The notes under the pieces are model-generated. The model saw only the letters and a list, made by a program, of their open reading frames with translations, ran no database searches and was not told where the DNA came from. Source: Wolinella sp052173415 (GTDB lineage Bacteria; Campylobacterota; Campylobacteria; Campylobacterales; Helicobacteraceae). Taken from it: a DNA stretch of 64,000 nucleotides. The stretch covers positions 1 to 64,000 of the forward strand of contig JBQMYQ010000001.1 of assembly GCA_052173415.1 (NCBI GenBank), read 5' to 3'. The stretch's first letter is position 1. The number at the start of each line of letters is the position of its first letter. Of the stretch, positions 1 through 8,062 are shown piece after piece. Position numbers and translations under genes: made by a program.

Positions 1-556
1 TTTGCTCTAGCTCTCTTCTAAGCTCACGAATAGAGATAAGGATTTTGAAAAGCTCGTTGTCTTGGATTCTTTTTTCCAAAACGGCGTTTAGCTCCTTAAT
101 CTTGCGCTCTACATGCTCTTTTGAGGCGGGCATTGTGCTATTATCAACCTTTAGTGTAATGTTTGCGGTGTTAGAGAATTGCAAATAGACTTTTATACTA
201 ATCTCTTTCGTGCTTCCATCACTTGGAAGTGGCTTATAGCTCGGCGGTAGATTCCCTAGTGCGAAGAGCACTCCATCATCGGTATAAATTCCGACTTTTC
301 GCACATAAAAGCCTCCGATTTCAGAGGCGATTACTCCCTCGCAAATAAGAGTATTTGCTTCGCTTTTGCTAAACTCGATTGTATTAATGTTGAATCTGTG
401 TTTTTCCCCGGGTAGAGCTGTAAAATCCTCTTTGATTTCGCCATCAAAATCACTTACGCCCATTTGTGCGAGTGCGACACGTTCGCCTGTAGCGTGCTTT
501 TGAGCGAGCTTATTCATTCCCGCATTGGTCAAAAAAGAAAAATAGTTATTACTCAT
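1..556 (-). CDS. Phage tail fibre protein, N-terminal part (partial)
   Basis: The reading frame starts at ATG 556 and runs off the left edge, so only about 185 residues are visible. It begins MSNNYFSFLTNAGMNKLA and contains GEKHRFNINTIEF and FYVRKVGIYTDDGVLFALGN. This is the pattern of the N-terminal tail-collar domain that attaches P2 gpH and Mu gpS type fibres to the baseplate (DUF3751-like). It overlaps the end of the preceding tail gene by 8 bases and follows the V-W-J-I genes, the position of the fibre gene in P2-like phages. A heptad-like charged stretch starts at about residue 145, as expected for a trimeric fibre shaft. The receptor-binding tip is outside the window. Confidence 0.82.
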   Translation of the reverse strand, partial: MSNNYFSFLTNAGMNKLAQKHATGERVALAQMGVSDFDGEIKEDFTALPGEKHRFNINTIEFSKSEANTLICEGVIASEIGGFYVRKVGIYTDDGVLFALGNLPPSYKPLPSDGSTKEISIKVYLQFSNTANITLKVDNSTMPASKEHVERKIKELNAVLEKRIQDNELFKILISIRELRRELEQ

Positions 557-1101
557 TTGTGCCCTCAGTGTTTAGGTAAGATTGTGTTTTTGTGCGCGGG
601 AATACTCTTATGCTCTCGCCACTAATATGTGCGATTCCTGTATAAATGTTTGCATGGCTTAAGGCTTTTATAGTTGCGCCCTCATAGACACTTCGAGCAT
701 TTTTGTGTCGGATTATAATTTGCTCAATTTTTTGTAAATCATCAGGTGTAACGCCTTTAGCGTTGTTTAACTCGAGCTTGAAATGGTAAGGCTTCCCGCC
801 ATATTCGTGCCACTCTTTGAGTTTTATATCATCATAAAAGGCGAGCAGTGCCTTTTCTAATGTGCCGAAAGTTCCTTCATAAAAATTTGTTTTTATAGGC
901 TCTTTTAGGAGATGTGTTAGCTCTGTTGGCTCTTTGGTCTCATCTCTATCAATGCTAAACATGTGCGCTAAAAGTGCGCCGTTTTCTTCATTGAGAGCGT
1001 AAAAAAAAACGCTTATCAAACATAAGCCAAGAGGACATTTTTTTACTCATAACCTCATCGATACGAAAGGCTACAGGCGAATAAGTGCGTAAATCTATCA
1101 T
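549..1101 (-). CDS. Baseplate/tail protein I-like, interrupted by a frameshift at a T9 tract
   Basis: ATG 1101 overlaps the stop of the J gene as ATGA, the same coupling used throughout this operon, so the gene should start there (MIDLRTYSPVAFRID...). That frame stops just after a run of nine T (coding strand, 1001-1009). The next frame continues from the run as YALNEENGALLAHMF to the stop at 549. Removing one T joins both parts into a 183-residue protein, close to the size of P2 gpI. Position between J and the fibre also fits gpI. Similarity to gpI itself is not obvious, so the name rests mostly on order and size. The break could be a real mutation, slippage used in expression, or a sequencing error in the homopolymer. 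Confidence 0.6.
1001..1009. repeat. A9/T9 homopolymer at the frameshift in the gpI-like gene
   Basis: Nine A on the plus strand (nine T in the coding strand). Eight T would restore one 183-codon frame. Confidence 0.9.
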
Positions 1102-2132
1102 CTAGTATGCTCTATTTTTAGAGATTCCAAGATTAACATTTGGTCTTTTTGCACGGCAGGGATTGTGCTAATAATCTCTGCGCTTCTTGTCTGCTCATTC
1201 ATGGAGAGCTCTATAATTTTTGATTGATGCGGACTCTCTCCAATCTCTAAACTCTCGAAATATTGTTTTATTTTCGCGCTAGCCTCCTTTAGGATTTCAG
1301 AAAATAGATAATCTTTTGTCGGCGCGATTTTTATGTGAAGTTTTAGAGGTATTGCTTGCGCCTTTTTGATTCTTACCTCATCGGTAAGTGGAATGCGACC
1401 CTTTAGAGAGTCCCTAATCTTGTCTATCGCGATACTCTCTTCAAGCTGTGAGTAAAATATGATTTGCACGATTCCCGCGCCTGCTTGATGGACTTTCGCG
1501 CGATTAATCCCCTCGGTATTTAGCACAAAAAAAAGATAGCTTTTTTCACTTCCTGCAGTAGAAAAGCGATGGAGTGAGAGCAAAAAACGCTCGCGTAATT
1601 CTTCGTCACTTTCACGCGCAAAATAGCCCGCAAATGGCGAGGTTAATTCAATACTCTTTACATAAATATTCGGAATTTCGAGCGTGGTCGTCTCATAGCT
1701 TTCCGTAAAATATCCGTCCGCCTCAATCTTTCCTACTGCCTCATCGGTAATTTTTAAATCGTGCAAAAGATAGGCAAAGTGTCCGAGATTGTCGGTAAAT
1801 TTGCTCCCTTTTGGTAAAAAGGTTGGGCTTGAGACCGTAATTTTTACCTCGGCAATCGGCTTTATCTCTTCATGGCGTTTAATACCAATAAGTGCTACAA
1901 GCTCATCAAGATATTCGCCCGTGCTGAAATTTAGATAGTTTTGCGAGATACGGACATTCACAAGCTCGATAAAGTTATTCAGACGATAGAGGAAAATATC
2001 AATAAGGCTCATGTAGTCATCGCTGATAAGTGGAATATAATCAAGCTTCCCGCTCTTTTGCTTGAATGCTTCTAATATGCTCTCGCGCTCTTTATCAATA
2101 TCAAGAGGCTTTATAAAATTTGGGACGTTCAT
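1098..2132 (-). CDS. Baseplate J-like protein
   Basis: A 344-residue protein of the P2 gpJ/Mu gp47 baseplate wedge family. Typical elements are the N-terminal helix-rich part, the segment starting VKITVSSPTFLPKGSKFTD (about residues 102-120), and GYFARESDEELRERFL (about 170-185), which resembles the conserved GGxDxEsdeelR.R motif of this family. It lies between the W-like and I-like genes with four-base ATGA overlaps on both sides, so these genes are almost certainly translated together. The product should sit in the baseplate ring that connects tail tube and fibres. No damage is seen. Confidence 0.86.
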   Translation of the reverse strand: MNVPNFIKPLDIDKERESILEAFKQKSGKLDYIPLISDDYMSLIDIFLYRLNNFIELVNVRISQNYLNFSTGEYLDELVALIGIKRHEEIKPIAEVKITVSSPTFLPKGSKFTDNLGHFAYLLHDLKITDEAVGKIEADGYFTESYETTTLEIPNIYVKSIELTSPFAGYFARESDEELRERFLLSLHRFSTAGSEKSYLFFVLNTEGINRAKVHQAGAGIVQIIFYSQLEESIAIDKIRDSLKGRIPLTDEVRIKKAQAIPLKLHIKIAPTKDYLFSEILKEASAKIKQYFESLEIGESPHQSKIIELSMNEQTRSAEIISTIPAVQKDQMLILESLKIEHTR

Positions 2133-2449
2133 GCGCTAAGCCTAAAAAACTGTGTTGTGCCCTCTTCGCGGTATGTGATTTCGCAAATAATCCCTTTGTC
2201 TTCATGGCTAAAAGATACCGATATAAGCTTTATGCGTGGCTCGTAACGCTCTAGCTGTTCTCTGATTTCTTCCTTTAGAGACAAAAGCTCATAAAAGGTT
2301 GCTTGTTTATCAATGTGGCGCGAAAGACCAAAAAGAGGTCGTAGCGTTTTTGTATATTTATTAGTCGTGAGAATGCGACGAATATTTTCTTTTACGCTAA
2401 TTTGATACATTGATGTCGTCCCGCTCTTTTTTGTGCTGATTTTATGCAA
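2129..2449 (-). CDS. Baseplate W-like protein (gp25 family)
   Basis: Short protein of the P2 gpW/T4 gp25 lysozyme-like baseplate family, which nucleates the contractile sheath. The key stretch is ENIRRILTTNKYTKTLRPLFG, matching the family pattern of a promoter-proximal IrrIL...G.R...P.fG block. The 2449 start would be TTG; ATG 2410 (93 residues, MYQISVKEN...) keeps the whole domain and may be the true start. The stop overlaps the J gene start. It is separated from its usual neighbour V by a 609-base gene in the opposite direction. Confidence 0.82.
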   Translation of the reverse strand: MHKISTKKSGTTSMYQISVKENIRRILTTNKYTKTLRPLFGLSRHIDKQATFYELLSLKEEIREQLERYEPRIKLISVSFSHEDKGIICEITYREEGTTQFFRLSA

Positions 2450-2461
2450 AGCCTAGAGTGA

Positions 2462-2476
2462 ATTTTTACAAGGGAG
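2462..2476 (-). promoter_or_regulatory. 15-bp element, first of two identical copies
   Basis: ATTTTTACAAGGGAG (plus strand) lies just upstream of the W-like gene. The same 15 bases occur at 8040-8054, upstream of the gpW-like head gene. On the coding strand it reads CTCCCTTGTAAAAAT. It contains a TGTAAAAAT string that could act as a -10 element, or it may bind a late activator. Confidence 0.4.
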
Positions 2477-2577
2477 GTTAAGGGGGTTTTATGTTTTTAT
2501 GTGTCACACTCTCGCCATATTACTGAGTCGGGGTTAAACTATATTCCTATGACCTCGACTCGCCTAAGATTGAGAGC

Positions 2578-3186
2578 ATGTATAAAGTTGCTATTTTTGT
2601 TGATTTTGAAAATGTAAGATTGGGCGTTTTTAAGAGGGCTTGGAAGCGCAATCAGTTATTCTTTGACTACACAGCAAACCCGCAACAGGTGGTAGATTTT
2701 TGTAATGCCTGTGTTTTTGATAGCTTCGATGAAAAAGATTTGCGAGATTTATATAGGATATTCTTCTACACTGCAAGACCTCTAGAGGACCATAAAAACA
2801 AATCCAAAATTGATGATTTTCTCGCTAAGCTGGAAAGCTTAAATCATGTAGCTTTAAGGCTCGGAAAGCTTGTGAAGCGTGGAGACGCGATAGTGCAGAA
2901 GCAGGTGGATATGTTGCTTGGTATTGATATGGCGGAGATTTCCATTAAGCACTTTGTGGACAAGGTAGTGCTGATAGGCTATGACTCAGACATGTCTCCT
3001 GCGCTAAAACTGGCAAGAAACAATGGAATACAAACGGAGATTATCGTTTTTGAGGATTTGGAGCAGGCAATACAGCCTAGCCTCTTTAAACATTGCGACA
3101 TTGTAAAAAAGGTTAATTTGGAAAAGATATACGAGCAAATCGGCGTGTTCTCTAGCCCTCACGAGGATTGCAGAAGTTCCCGCTAG
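2578..3186 (+). CDS. NYN-domain (PIN-like) nuclease-family protein, phage cargo gene
   Basis: A 202-residue protein with the NYN/LabA fold signature: VDFENVR at residues 8-14 (D9, N12), KQVDMLLGIDM at about 108-118 (D111, D117) and GYDSDMSP at 134-141 (D136, D138). Those acidic residues match the metal site of PIN-like ribonucleases, so RNA cleavage is a reasonable expectation, but the target is unknown. It is the only plus-strand gene in the morphogenesis operon, it splits V from W, and its last 35 bases overlap the end of V tail to tail. A TATATT at 2540-2545 could be its own -10. This is the usual pattern of a moron (cargo gene expressed from a prophage). Confidence 0.75.
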   Translation: MYKVAIFVDFENVRLGVFKRAWKRNQLFFDYTANPQQVVDFCNACVFDSFDEKDLRDLYRIFFYTARPLEDHKNKSKIDDFLAKLESLNHVALRLGKLVKRGDAIVQKQVDMLLGIDMAEISIKHFVDKVVLIGYDSDMSPALKLARNNGIQTEIIVFEDLEQAIQPSLFKHCDIVKKVNLEKIYEQIGVFSSPHEDCRSSR

Positions 3187-3772
3187 ATTCCCTGTGAATA
3201 TGCCCCGTTAGATTCCCGCGAGAATCGCTAATGTCCCCGCTGACTTTCACATCGCCTTTGATTTTTACGCCATTGCCAAAAGTCCCTGTCCCGCTTGTTT
3301 TAAGCTCGCCTGTGATTGAGACGTCTCCACTGATTGCACAATCTCCGACAAGACTAATATTTGAGCTTTGTATTGTAGTGTTTTGTGCGTTTATGCTCGC
3401 GCTTTGGCAAGCAATATTCACCGCATTTTTGCAGACAATCATTATATTTTTTGGTGCGTTTATCTCCAGTGTGCTTGTGCTTGTGTCATAGCTTAAAGTT
3501 GTTCCGTCCTCATAAATAATACTCTCTTTGCTCGTGCTCGCTCCGCTTTCGCTAAAGTCATCATTAAAAAAACTTCCTAATGCGACTTTTACGCCTCCAA
3601 AATCGAGCAAGACTACCATTTCGCCAACTCTAGGAGGGCTAAAATGACGCTTGAAACTATTGGCGGTTTGCATATAGGGAATCAACGGCGTAATTGTGCC
3701 CAAATAATCTACGCGCACGACGCTTTTGTTTTCGGCTACCTCGCATATTTTGCCCAAAAAAAGCCCGCTCAT
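3152..3772 (-). CDS. Baseplate assembly/spike protein V
   Basis: A 206-residue protein like P2 gpV and Mu gp45, the membrane-piercing spike under the tail tube. The N-terminal OB-like part contains FLGKICEVAENKSVVRVDYLG and PPRVGEMVVLLDFGG (about residues 46-60). The C-terminal half (from about 105) is rich in short repeats such as CQSASINAQNTTIQSSNISL and GDVSITGELKTSGTG, typical of a triple-stranded beta helix. HIHRESSG near the end matches the histidine tip that binds iron in such spikes. It overlaps the next upstream gene by 4 bases. Confidence 0.85.
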   Translation of the reverse strand: MSGLFLGKICEVAENKSVVRVDYLGTITPLIPYMQTANSFKRHFSPPRVGEMVVLLDFGGVKVALGSFFNDDFSESGASTSKESIIYEDGTTLSYDTSTSTLEINAPKNIMIVCKNAVNIACQSASINAQNTTIQSSNISLVGDCAISGDVSITGELKTSGTGTFGNGVKIKGDVKVSGDISDSRGNLTGHIHRESSGNFCNPREG

Positions 3773-4152
3773 GCGCTAAAAATCTCACTTTTGTAATAAA
3801 AGGTCAGTCCTATTGAGCATAAAATGTATTCCTCATCATAAAGGGCATAATTTTCGCGATTAATGCTGTTTTGCTCCAGTTTCAAAAAATTACCGCTAAA
3901 GCCTTTTAGTGTCTCTAGCACGGCTTTTAGTAGCTCGTTACTCTTTTTATATGTGGTTGTTATAAGCTCAATCTCCACCTCTAGGGCGTGGGAGATTGTG
4001 CAAAATGAATCGGCGCTAATGTGGTCGTTAGTGTCTTTGATAATAATAATTGGTAGGTCGCGCGCTTCAAAGCTTGGAGTGCTGAAAATCTCTGTATGTG
4101 CAAGAGGTTTTAACACCTCGCATAAGCTATTAATGATACGCGTGCGTTGCAT
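3769..4152 (-). CDS. Phage tail/neck protein, probably tail terminator or completion
   Basis: A 127-residue protein with no catalytic motif. A mixed alpha/beta layout (RTRIINSLCEVLKPL, then DLPIIIIKDTNDHIS, then ALEVEIELITT and a long helix) resembles lambda gpU-like or Mu gp37-like tail terminators, which cap the tube. The start overlaps the stop of the next upstream gene (4152) and the stop overlaps V. The assignment rests on fold-like pattern, size and position. Confidence 0.5.
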   Translation of the reverse strand: MQRTRIINSLCEVLKPLAHTEIFSTPSFEARDLPIIIIKDTNDHISADSFCTISHALEVEIELITTTYKKSNELLKAVLETLKGFSGNFLKLEQNSINRENYALYDEEYILCSIGLTFYYKSEIFSA

Positions 4153-4457
4153 TAGATTTCTCTTAAGAAAAAGCGTCTTAGATATTGGTTTTCAAGCTCA
4201 ATTTTAGTGATTTTGTAGTGCTCCTCTTGGCTTGATTCCTCAATAATGCTTATCTCATCATTTACGCGTAAATATTCGCAATCGCCAATGAGTGCAAGTG
4301 CGGTAATCTGTGTTGCCACCACTCCATCATCAAAAATCACTTTTGTGGCGCGATTGAGATGTATATGAAAGGCGTGATTCTTAGCTTTTGCTCTTGCGTT
4401 TGTTTCGCCAAGAATTTTTGCAATATCGCGCAAGAGCATACTTTTTTTAAGCAACAC
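4152..4457 (-). CDS. Small head-tail connector-like phage protein
   Basis: A 101-residue protein between the capsid block and the tail terminator-like gene. The C-terminal part forms a predicted small barrel (VNDEISIIEESSQEEHYKIT), a pattern common in head-tail joining proteins of the lambda FII/ATP-binding-sugar-like stopper group. The N-terminus is a helix with MLLRDIAKILGE. Overlaps by one or more bases on both sides show it is part of the operon. No specific family is recognised with confidence. Confidence 0.45.
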   Translation of the reverse strand: MLLKKSMLLRDIAKILGETNARAKAKNHAFHIHLNRATKVIFDDGVVATQITALALIGDCEYLRVNDEISIIEESSQEEHYKITKIELENQYLRRFFLREI

Positions 4458-4720
4458 TACGCCTCACTAATATCAATCTCGGGCTCTTGGCTCTTAGAAT
4501 CCACCTCATCACTAGAGGAATCGTCTTCATCTTTTTTGTATCTTTTTCGTTTGTGCTCGCCTTTTTTTGTGTCGGTCTCCGCAGGTAGTGCTTCAATGCA
4601 TTTTATGTCAATGAGCCTTTTAATAAAAAGCTCATCAGTTCCTTCTGCGAATTCTATTTCATCGCCCGCTTTATAGGGCTTTGAGGCGATTATTGTATTG
4701 TATAGAATCTTGAATTTCAT
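4457..4720 (-). CDS. Small phage protein, Mu gp35-like position
   Basis: An 87-residue protein. The first 45 residues form a compact region (KPYKAGDEIEFAEGTDELFIKRL) like the short accessory proteins found after the capsid gene in Mu-like phages (gp35/DUF7210 type). The tail is charged and low in complexity (HKRKRYKKDEDDSSSDEVDS), so probably disordered. It sits 10 bases downstream of the capsid gene. Role unknown; capsid completion or neck assembly are possibilities. Confidence 0.45.
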   Translation of the reverse strand: MKFKILYNTIIASKPYKAGDEIEFAEGTDELFIKRLIDIKCIEALPAETDTKKGEHKRKRYKKDEDDSSSDEVDSKSQEPEIDISEA

Positions 4721-4730
4721 CTTTTATCCT

Positions 4731-5699
4731 TTAATCTTTTTTGCCAATAACAAAGGATTTTTCGCGCGCAATCTTACTATCCACATCAAGGAATAGTTCC
4801 AGCACCACATCGCCACCGCGCTCATTGTGAGGAAGTAGCTCAACACTTCCAAAAGAGCCGATAAAAATATCTTTAAAATCTCCAAAAACTACATCTTCAC
4901 TTTTTAGAAGTTGCGTTGTGAAATAGGGATATCCTTGCAAGAATCCGACTTCTTCGATAAGCATTTTATCGCTTGTAGTGCTTCTTGGTGTGGCTCTTAG
5001 CTTGCTTACATCGCTGTTTTTTAGCGCGAATTTCGCATTTTCGATATTTCCACCGTTATCATCTAGTGTATCGGCAAATTTTAACGAATTCTCAAGCGTT
5101 GGTTTACTCATAAAGCCCGCAATATTCGGTATTCCTGCGGTTTCAAAAATACCTTTTATTACGCCTTTACCATAAAGGATAGATTCCTCTAGCTTTCGTC
5201 TTAGCGCGAATTTCATCGCGTCATAGGCGATTTTTTCTAGGCTAAAAGCACTCATGTTCATCATCGTTCTTGTGATTCTGATTGTTGCAAGGAGCGTATG
5301 AGGCTCTAAAATAATTTTATCAAAGGCTAGGCTTTCGCTTTCTCTGCTTTTTCCTTCTTCGACAAAATCCGCGCTAATGTTTGAATTATTTCGCGGAATC
5401 TCCACTCTAGCGTTCAATCCCATAAGCCAACTGCATTCATTCAAGAGCGCACTCTCTTTTTTTACGCTCTCAATGAGTAAATCCTCTCTAAAATCCGTAG
5501 CGATTGCGCCCGCGCCTGTAGTTGTAGTTGTGATTTGGTCACTAAAGCGCGCGCCAAAATCGCAAGGCAGAATAAAGCGTCCGTTTTGGCTGTTGTAGTG
5601 ATGTTCTAGCTCAAAGCCTAGGTCTGCATTGTTATTTCCTGCCTGCAAAATAACCTTTGCAAGGCTGAATCCTTGTGCTGTTTCGCTCTTTTTTCCCAT
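4731..5699 (-). CDS. Major capsid protein from an internal start (nested, same frame)
   Basis: ATG 5699, in frame within the protease-capsid gene, is preceded by GAGGAG with 7 bases between. This is among the strongest ribosome sites in the operon and lies exactly at the junction of protease/scaffold and capsid regions. The product would have 322 residues and begin MGKKSETAQGFSLAK. Internal initiation of this type (compare lambda C and Nu3) would give many capsid subunits and few protease copies. This is an inference from the ribosome site and the domain boundary. Confidence 0.6.
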   Translation of the reverse strand: MGKKSETAQGFSLAKVILQAGNNNADLGFELEHHYNSQNGRFILPCDFGARFSDQITTTTTGAGAIATDFREDLLIESVKKESALLNECSWLMGLNARVEIPRNNSNISADFVEEGKSRESESLAFDKIILEPHTLLATIRITRTMMNMSAFSLEKIAYDAMKFALRRKLEESILYGKGVIKGIFETAGIPNIAGFMSKPTLENSLKFADTLDDNGGNIENAKFALKNSDVSKLRATPRSTTSDKMLIEEVGFLQGYPYFTTQLLKSEDVVFGDFKDIFIGSFGSVELLPHNERGGDVVLELFLDVDSKIAREKSFVIGKKD

Positions 5700-6389
5700 G
5701 TTAAACTCCTCTATTTTGTTTTTACTTTGATTTTTCTCTAGTAGCATTTGGCTAAACTCTGCATAGCTCATATTTTGCTTAATAGCCTCTAGTGCTTCCT
5801 TTTGTTTTCCTGTGATTTCTGCAAGCTTGATTATCTCTGTAAATTCACTCACAATTGCGCTTTTTGCTCGCGCTTCTTCTTTACTGAAAGTTGCCACCTT
5901 AGCATTTGGGTCTGCTCCCTGCCACACTGCGCTTAGTTCATTAACTACTCCTTCATAGATTTGGTAATGCGCGATTCCCTCAATCTTATCCATCTCTTTT
6001 AACTTATACTCGCTAAAGCCAACGCTTACGCTATCGCTAAAGCCAGCTTTGTAGCGCGCAAAAGCCTCACGGCTCGCCTCTACCTCATCATCAAACTTCA
6101 CACGAACCTTAAAATCCCCGCCCTCAAACTTCGCCTCCTCAATCTTGCCAATCGCATTTTCAAAGCTGATTTCGTGGTCAAGGTATAGGGTCTTCGCCTC
6201 AAATTTCACCGCACTTGTATCGACACTCAGATAATACTCATCGCCCCACAGTGAGAGTCGCTTATGCAGATTATCCTTGCTTAGCGCAATGAAGCTAATG
6301 GTTTTGTTCTCCTCATCAATCGGACTTTTTGTGTCCAACCCCGCACGAAATATCATGCGCTCTTTTGAAAAATCAATTTTTTTACCCAT
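4731..6389 (-). CDS. Fused prohead protease and major capsid protein
   Basis: A 552-residue protein. Residues 1-165 look like an HK97-type prohead protease (peptidase family S78): LDHE with H72 and the block GFSDSVSVGF (117-126) with candidate serine S122. Residues 166-230 are helical and could act as scaffold. From M231 the sequence looks like an HK97-fold capsid protein. A strong ribosome site (GAGGAG, 7-base gap) precedes M231, so the capsid protein is probably also made alone. Start overlaps the portal stop by 8 bases. Fusions of protease and capsid genes are known in several phages. Confidence 0.8.
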   Translation of the reverse strand: MGKKIDFSKERMIFRAGLDTKSPIDEENKTISFIALSKDNLHKRLSLWGDEYYLSVDTSAVKFEAKTLYLDHEISFENAIGKIEEAKFEGGDFKVRVKFDDEVEASREAFARYKAGFSDSVSVGFSEYKLKEMDKIEGIAHYQIYEGVVNELSAVWQGADPNAKVATFSKEEARAKSAIVSEFTEIIKLAEITGKQKEALEAIKQNMSYAEFSQMLLEKNQSKNKIEEFNMGKKSETAQGFSLAKVILQAGNNNADLGFELEHHYNSQNGRFILPCDFGARFSDQITTTTTGAGAIATDFREDLLIESVKKESALLNECSWLMGLNARVEIPRNNSNISADFVEEGKSRESESLAFDKIILEPHTLLATIRITRTMMNMSAFSLEKIAYDAMKFALRRKLEESILYGKGVIKGIFETAGIPNIAGFMSKPTLENSLKFADTLDDNGGNIENAKFALKNSDVSKLRATPRSTTSDKMLIEEVGFLQGYPYFTTQLLKSEDVVFGDFKDIFIGSFGSVELLPHNERGGDVVLELFLDVDSKIAREKSFVIGKKD

Positions 6390-7773
6390 TTTTTAGTTCT
6401 CCTTTTATGATTTTGATTTCTCGTAGCTTTTTAACAAGCTCTTTCTCTTTTTCGAGCTCATCCATATAGGCATCAAGCTCGACTCCTTTTTCTCGTAGCA
6501 CTTCGCTAATGGTCTTAAATCCACTGCTAACCGCAATTTTATTCGCGTTAACCTCTTTAACTGGGTCGATAAAATCCCAACCTTGAGGCTTGAAAGCAAA
6601 ATGCGTAATGATTTCATCATGTTGTTTTGTAGTAATCCTTTGAGCTAAAAGCTCATGCAAGAGCCAATGTCTAAAGATTTTGTTGTGAAATTTACGCTTT
6701 AGGAAGTTTTGCACTCTACTAAAAGAGCGACGCTCGCTAATCGTCCCATGGCGAATCGAGCTGTAATTAACATCCTTTAAGTCTCCTGTGTAGGTTGCAT
6801 AGCTGATTCCAAGACTGCGCGCTACGTCCCTATCGGTGCTTTTTAAAAAATATTCCATATTAATCGGGTTGTGCGGGTCGATGAAGTGAGGCGTAATATC
6901 GTCGTCTAAAAACTCTAGCGTGCCTGTTTGGAGACTTTGAGGAATATTAATCTCTTGTGGCTTTAGCTCGCCATTTTCGTCAAAGTCTGCGTCGCTAAAG
7001 CTGTTTTGGTCATTTTTTCGCGTCAAAAATCCCGTAATTTCGCTAGCTAAGCGTGCTCTGTCTAGCTCTGATTTTTTTAGCTTATCTTTGCTGTGCGTGT
7101 CAAAAATCGCACTTGCAAGCGCGCTAATCCCACGCCGTTGTCTTGCCAGTTTTGGCTTTTTTATATGAATAATTGAGGAGGCGGGAATCGTGGAATATTT
7201 GCCGTTTTCTAATTTTCGATAGTAGGCTTTGGGCGTGATTTTGTCCTTTTCATACTCAATACCGAAAAATATATTTCTTGACTCATCGCTAAGCTCGCTA
7301 TCAATCTCATCGCTATCAATCATCTCGATTTTAAGCTCTGCGCCGTTGTGAATTTGTATGAAAGCCTCTCCATCGCGATACAAGGCGTTTAAAACCAGCT
7401 CTTCATAATCTTCAAAATCATAAATTCCATAACGACAACATTGGACTTCCCAAGCAAAAAATGCGTCTTGAATTTGTTTGTTTAGTCCTTTGTTTGGCGT
7501 GGCAATGTCGATAATAAAGCCTTTTTCGCCTAGCACTTCGCTATCTAACATCTCAAAAAATCCCGACATTAAAGAGACTGAAGCGCTAATGCTCCTTGCT
7601 TGTGCGCGTAACTTTGCACTTGCTTTGTCAAGGTCTGTATTGCGGAGCAGTTGAGAGATTTCAAAAGAGTTTATACGGTTTGGCTCAAGGCTTGGGTATT
7701 TAAAAAACCTTATTCCCTTTTTTGTGGGGCTTTTGCCTAGATTTTTTTCGTGCTTTTTGTTTTTTTTGCCCAT
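6382..7773 (-). CDS. Phage portal protein (lambda gpB family)
   Basis: A 463-residue portal protein, forming the ring at the capsid vertex through which DNA passes. Recognisable blocks: ARSISASVSLMSGFFEML near residue 60-80, VLNALYRDGEAFIQIH, EYEKDKITPKAYY, and VARSLGISYATYTGDLKDVNYSSIRHG, the hallmark of lambda-family portals. The C-terminus is a charged helix. It lies between the gpW-like gene and the protease-capsid gene, the usual order. Confidence 0.88.
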   Translation of the reverse strand: MGKKNKKHEKNLGKSPTKKGIRFFKYPSLEPNRINSFEISQLLRNTDLDKASAKLRAQARSISASVSLMSGFFEMLDSEVLGEKGFIIDIATPNKGLNKQIQDAFFAWEVQCCRYGIYDFEDYEELVLNALYRDGEAFIQIHNGAELKIEMIDSDEIDSELSDESRNIFFGIEYEKDKITPKAYYRKLENGKYSTIPASSIIHIKKPKLARQRRGISALASAIFDTHSKDKLKKSELDRARLASEITGFLTRKNDQNSFSDADFDENGELKPQEINIPQSLQTGTLEFLDDDITPHFIDPHNPINMEYFLKSTDRDVARSLGISYATYTGDLKDVNYSSIRHGTISERRSFSRVQNFLKRKFHNKIFRHWLLHELLAQRITTKQHDEIITHFAFKPQGWDFIDPVKEVNANKIAVSSGFKTISEVLREKGVELDAYMDELEKEKELVKKLREIKIIKGELKNG

Positions 7774-7775
7774 TT

Positions 7776-8009
7776 TTAATATTTGTCCCCAAAAATATAA
7801 CTCTTATGTGTCGCTTTGTAACGGTTTTTTGAACTGTCCACTGTCAGCTGACGAATGCGTCTTAACTCTTCGATTAGTTCAAGCGGACTTCTCTTTGAGA
7901 CCCTGAGGTTATCTATAGTGTATTCTTTGATAAAAATCCCGTCTTTTAGATTGCTTAGCACTTCTTCAATTGCTTCATCAATGGCGGTAATCTTCTCTTT
8001 TGTCGTCAT
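7776..8009 (-). CDS. Head-tail joining protein, gpW-like
   Basis: A 77-residue protein. The helix-strand-helix layout with ITAIDEAIEEVLSN, EYTIDNLRVSKRS, then PLELIEELRRIRQLTVD is that of lambda gpW, which closes the capsid after DNA packaging. It lies directly upstream of the portal gene as in lambda. The stop and the next start are two bases apart. Confidence 0.68.
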   Translation of the reverse strand: MTTKEKITAIDEAIEEVLSNLKDGIFIKEYTIDNLRVSKRSPLELIEELRRIRQLTVDSSKNRYKATHKSYIFGDKY

Positions 8010-8039
8010 GGGTAGAATTTTAAGAAAATAGGCGCACGG

Positions 8040-8054
8040 ATTTTTACAAGGGAG
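8040..8054 (-). promoter_or_regulatory. 15-bp element, second identical copy
   Basis: The same 15 bases as 2462-2476, here 31 bases upstream of the gpW-like gene, in the only real gap between the packaging and head genes. Confidence 0.4.
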
Positions 8055-8062
8055 ATAAAGAA

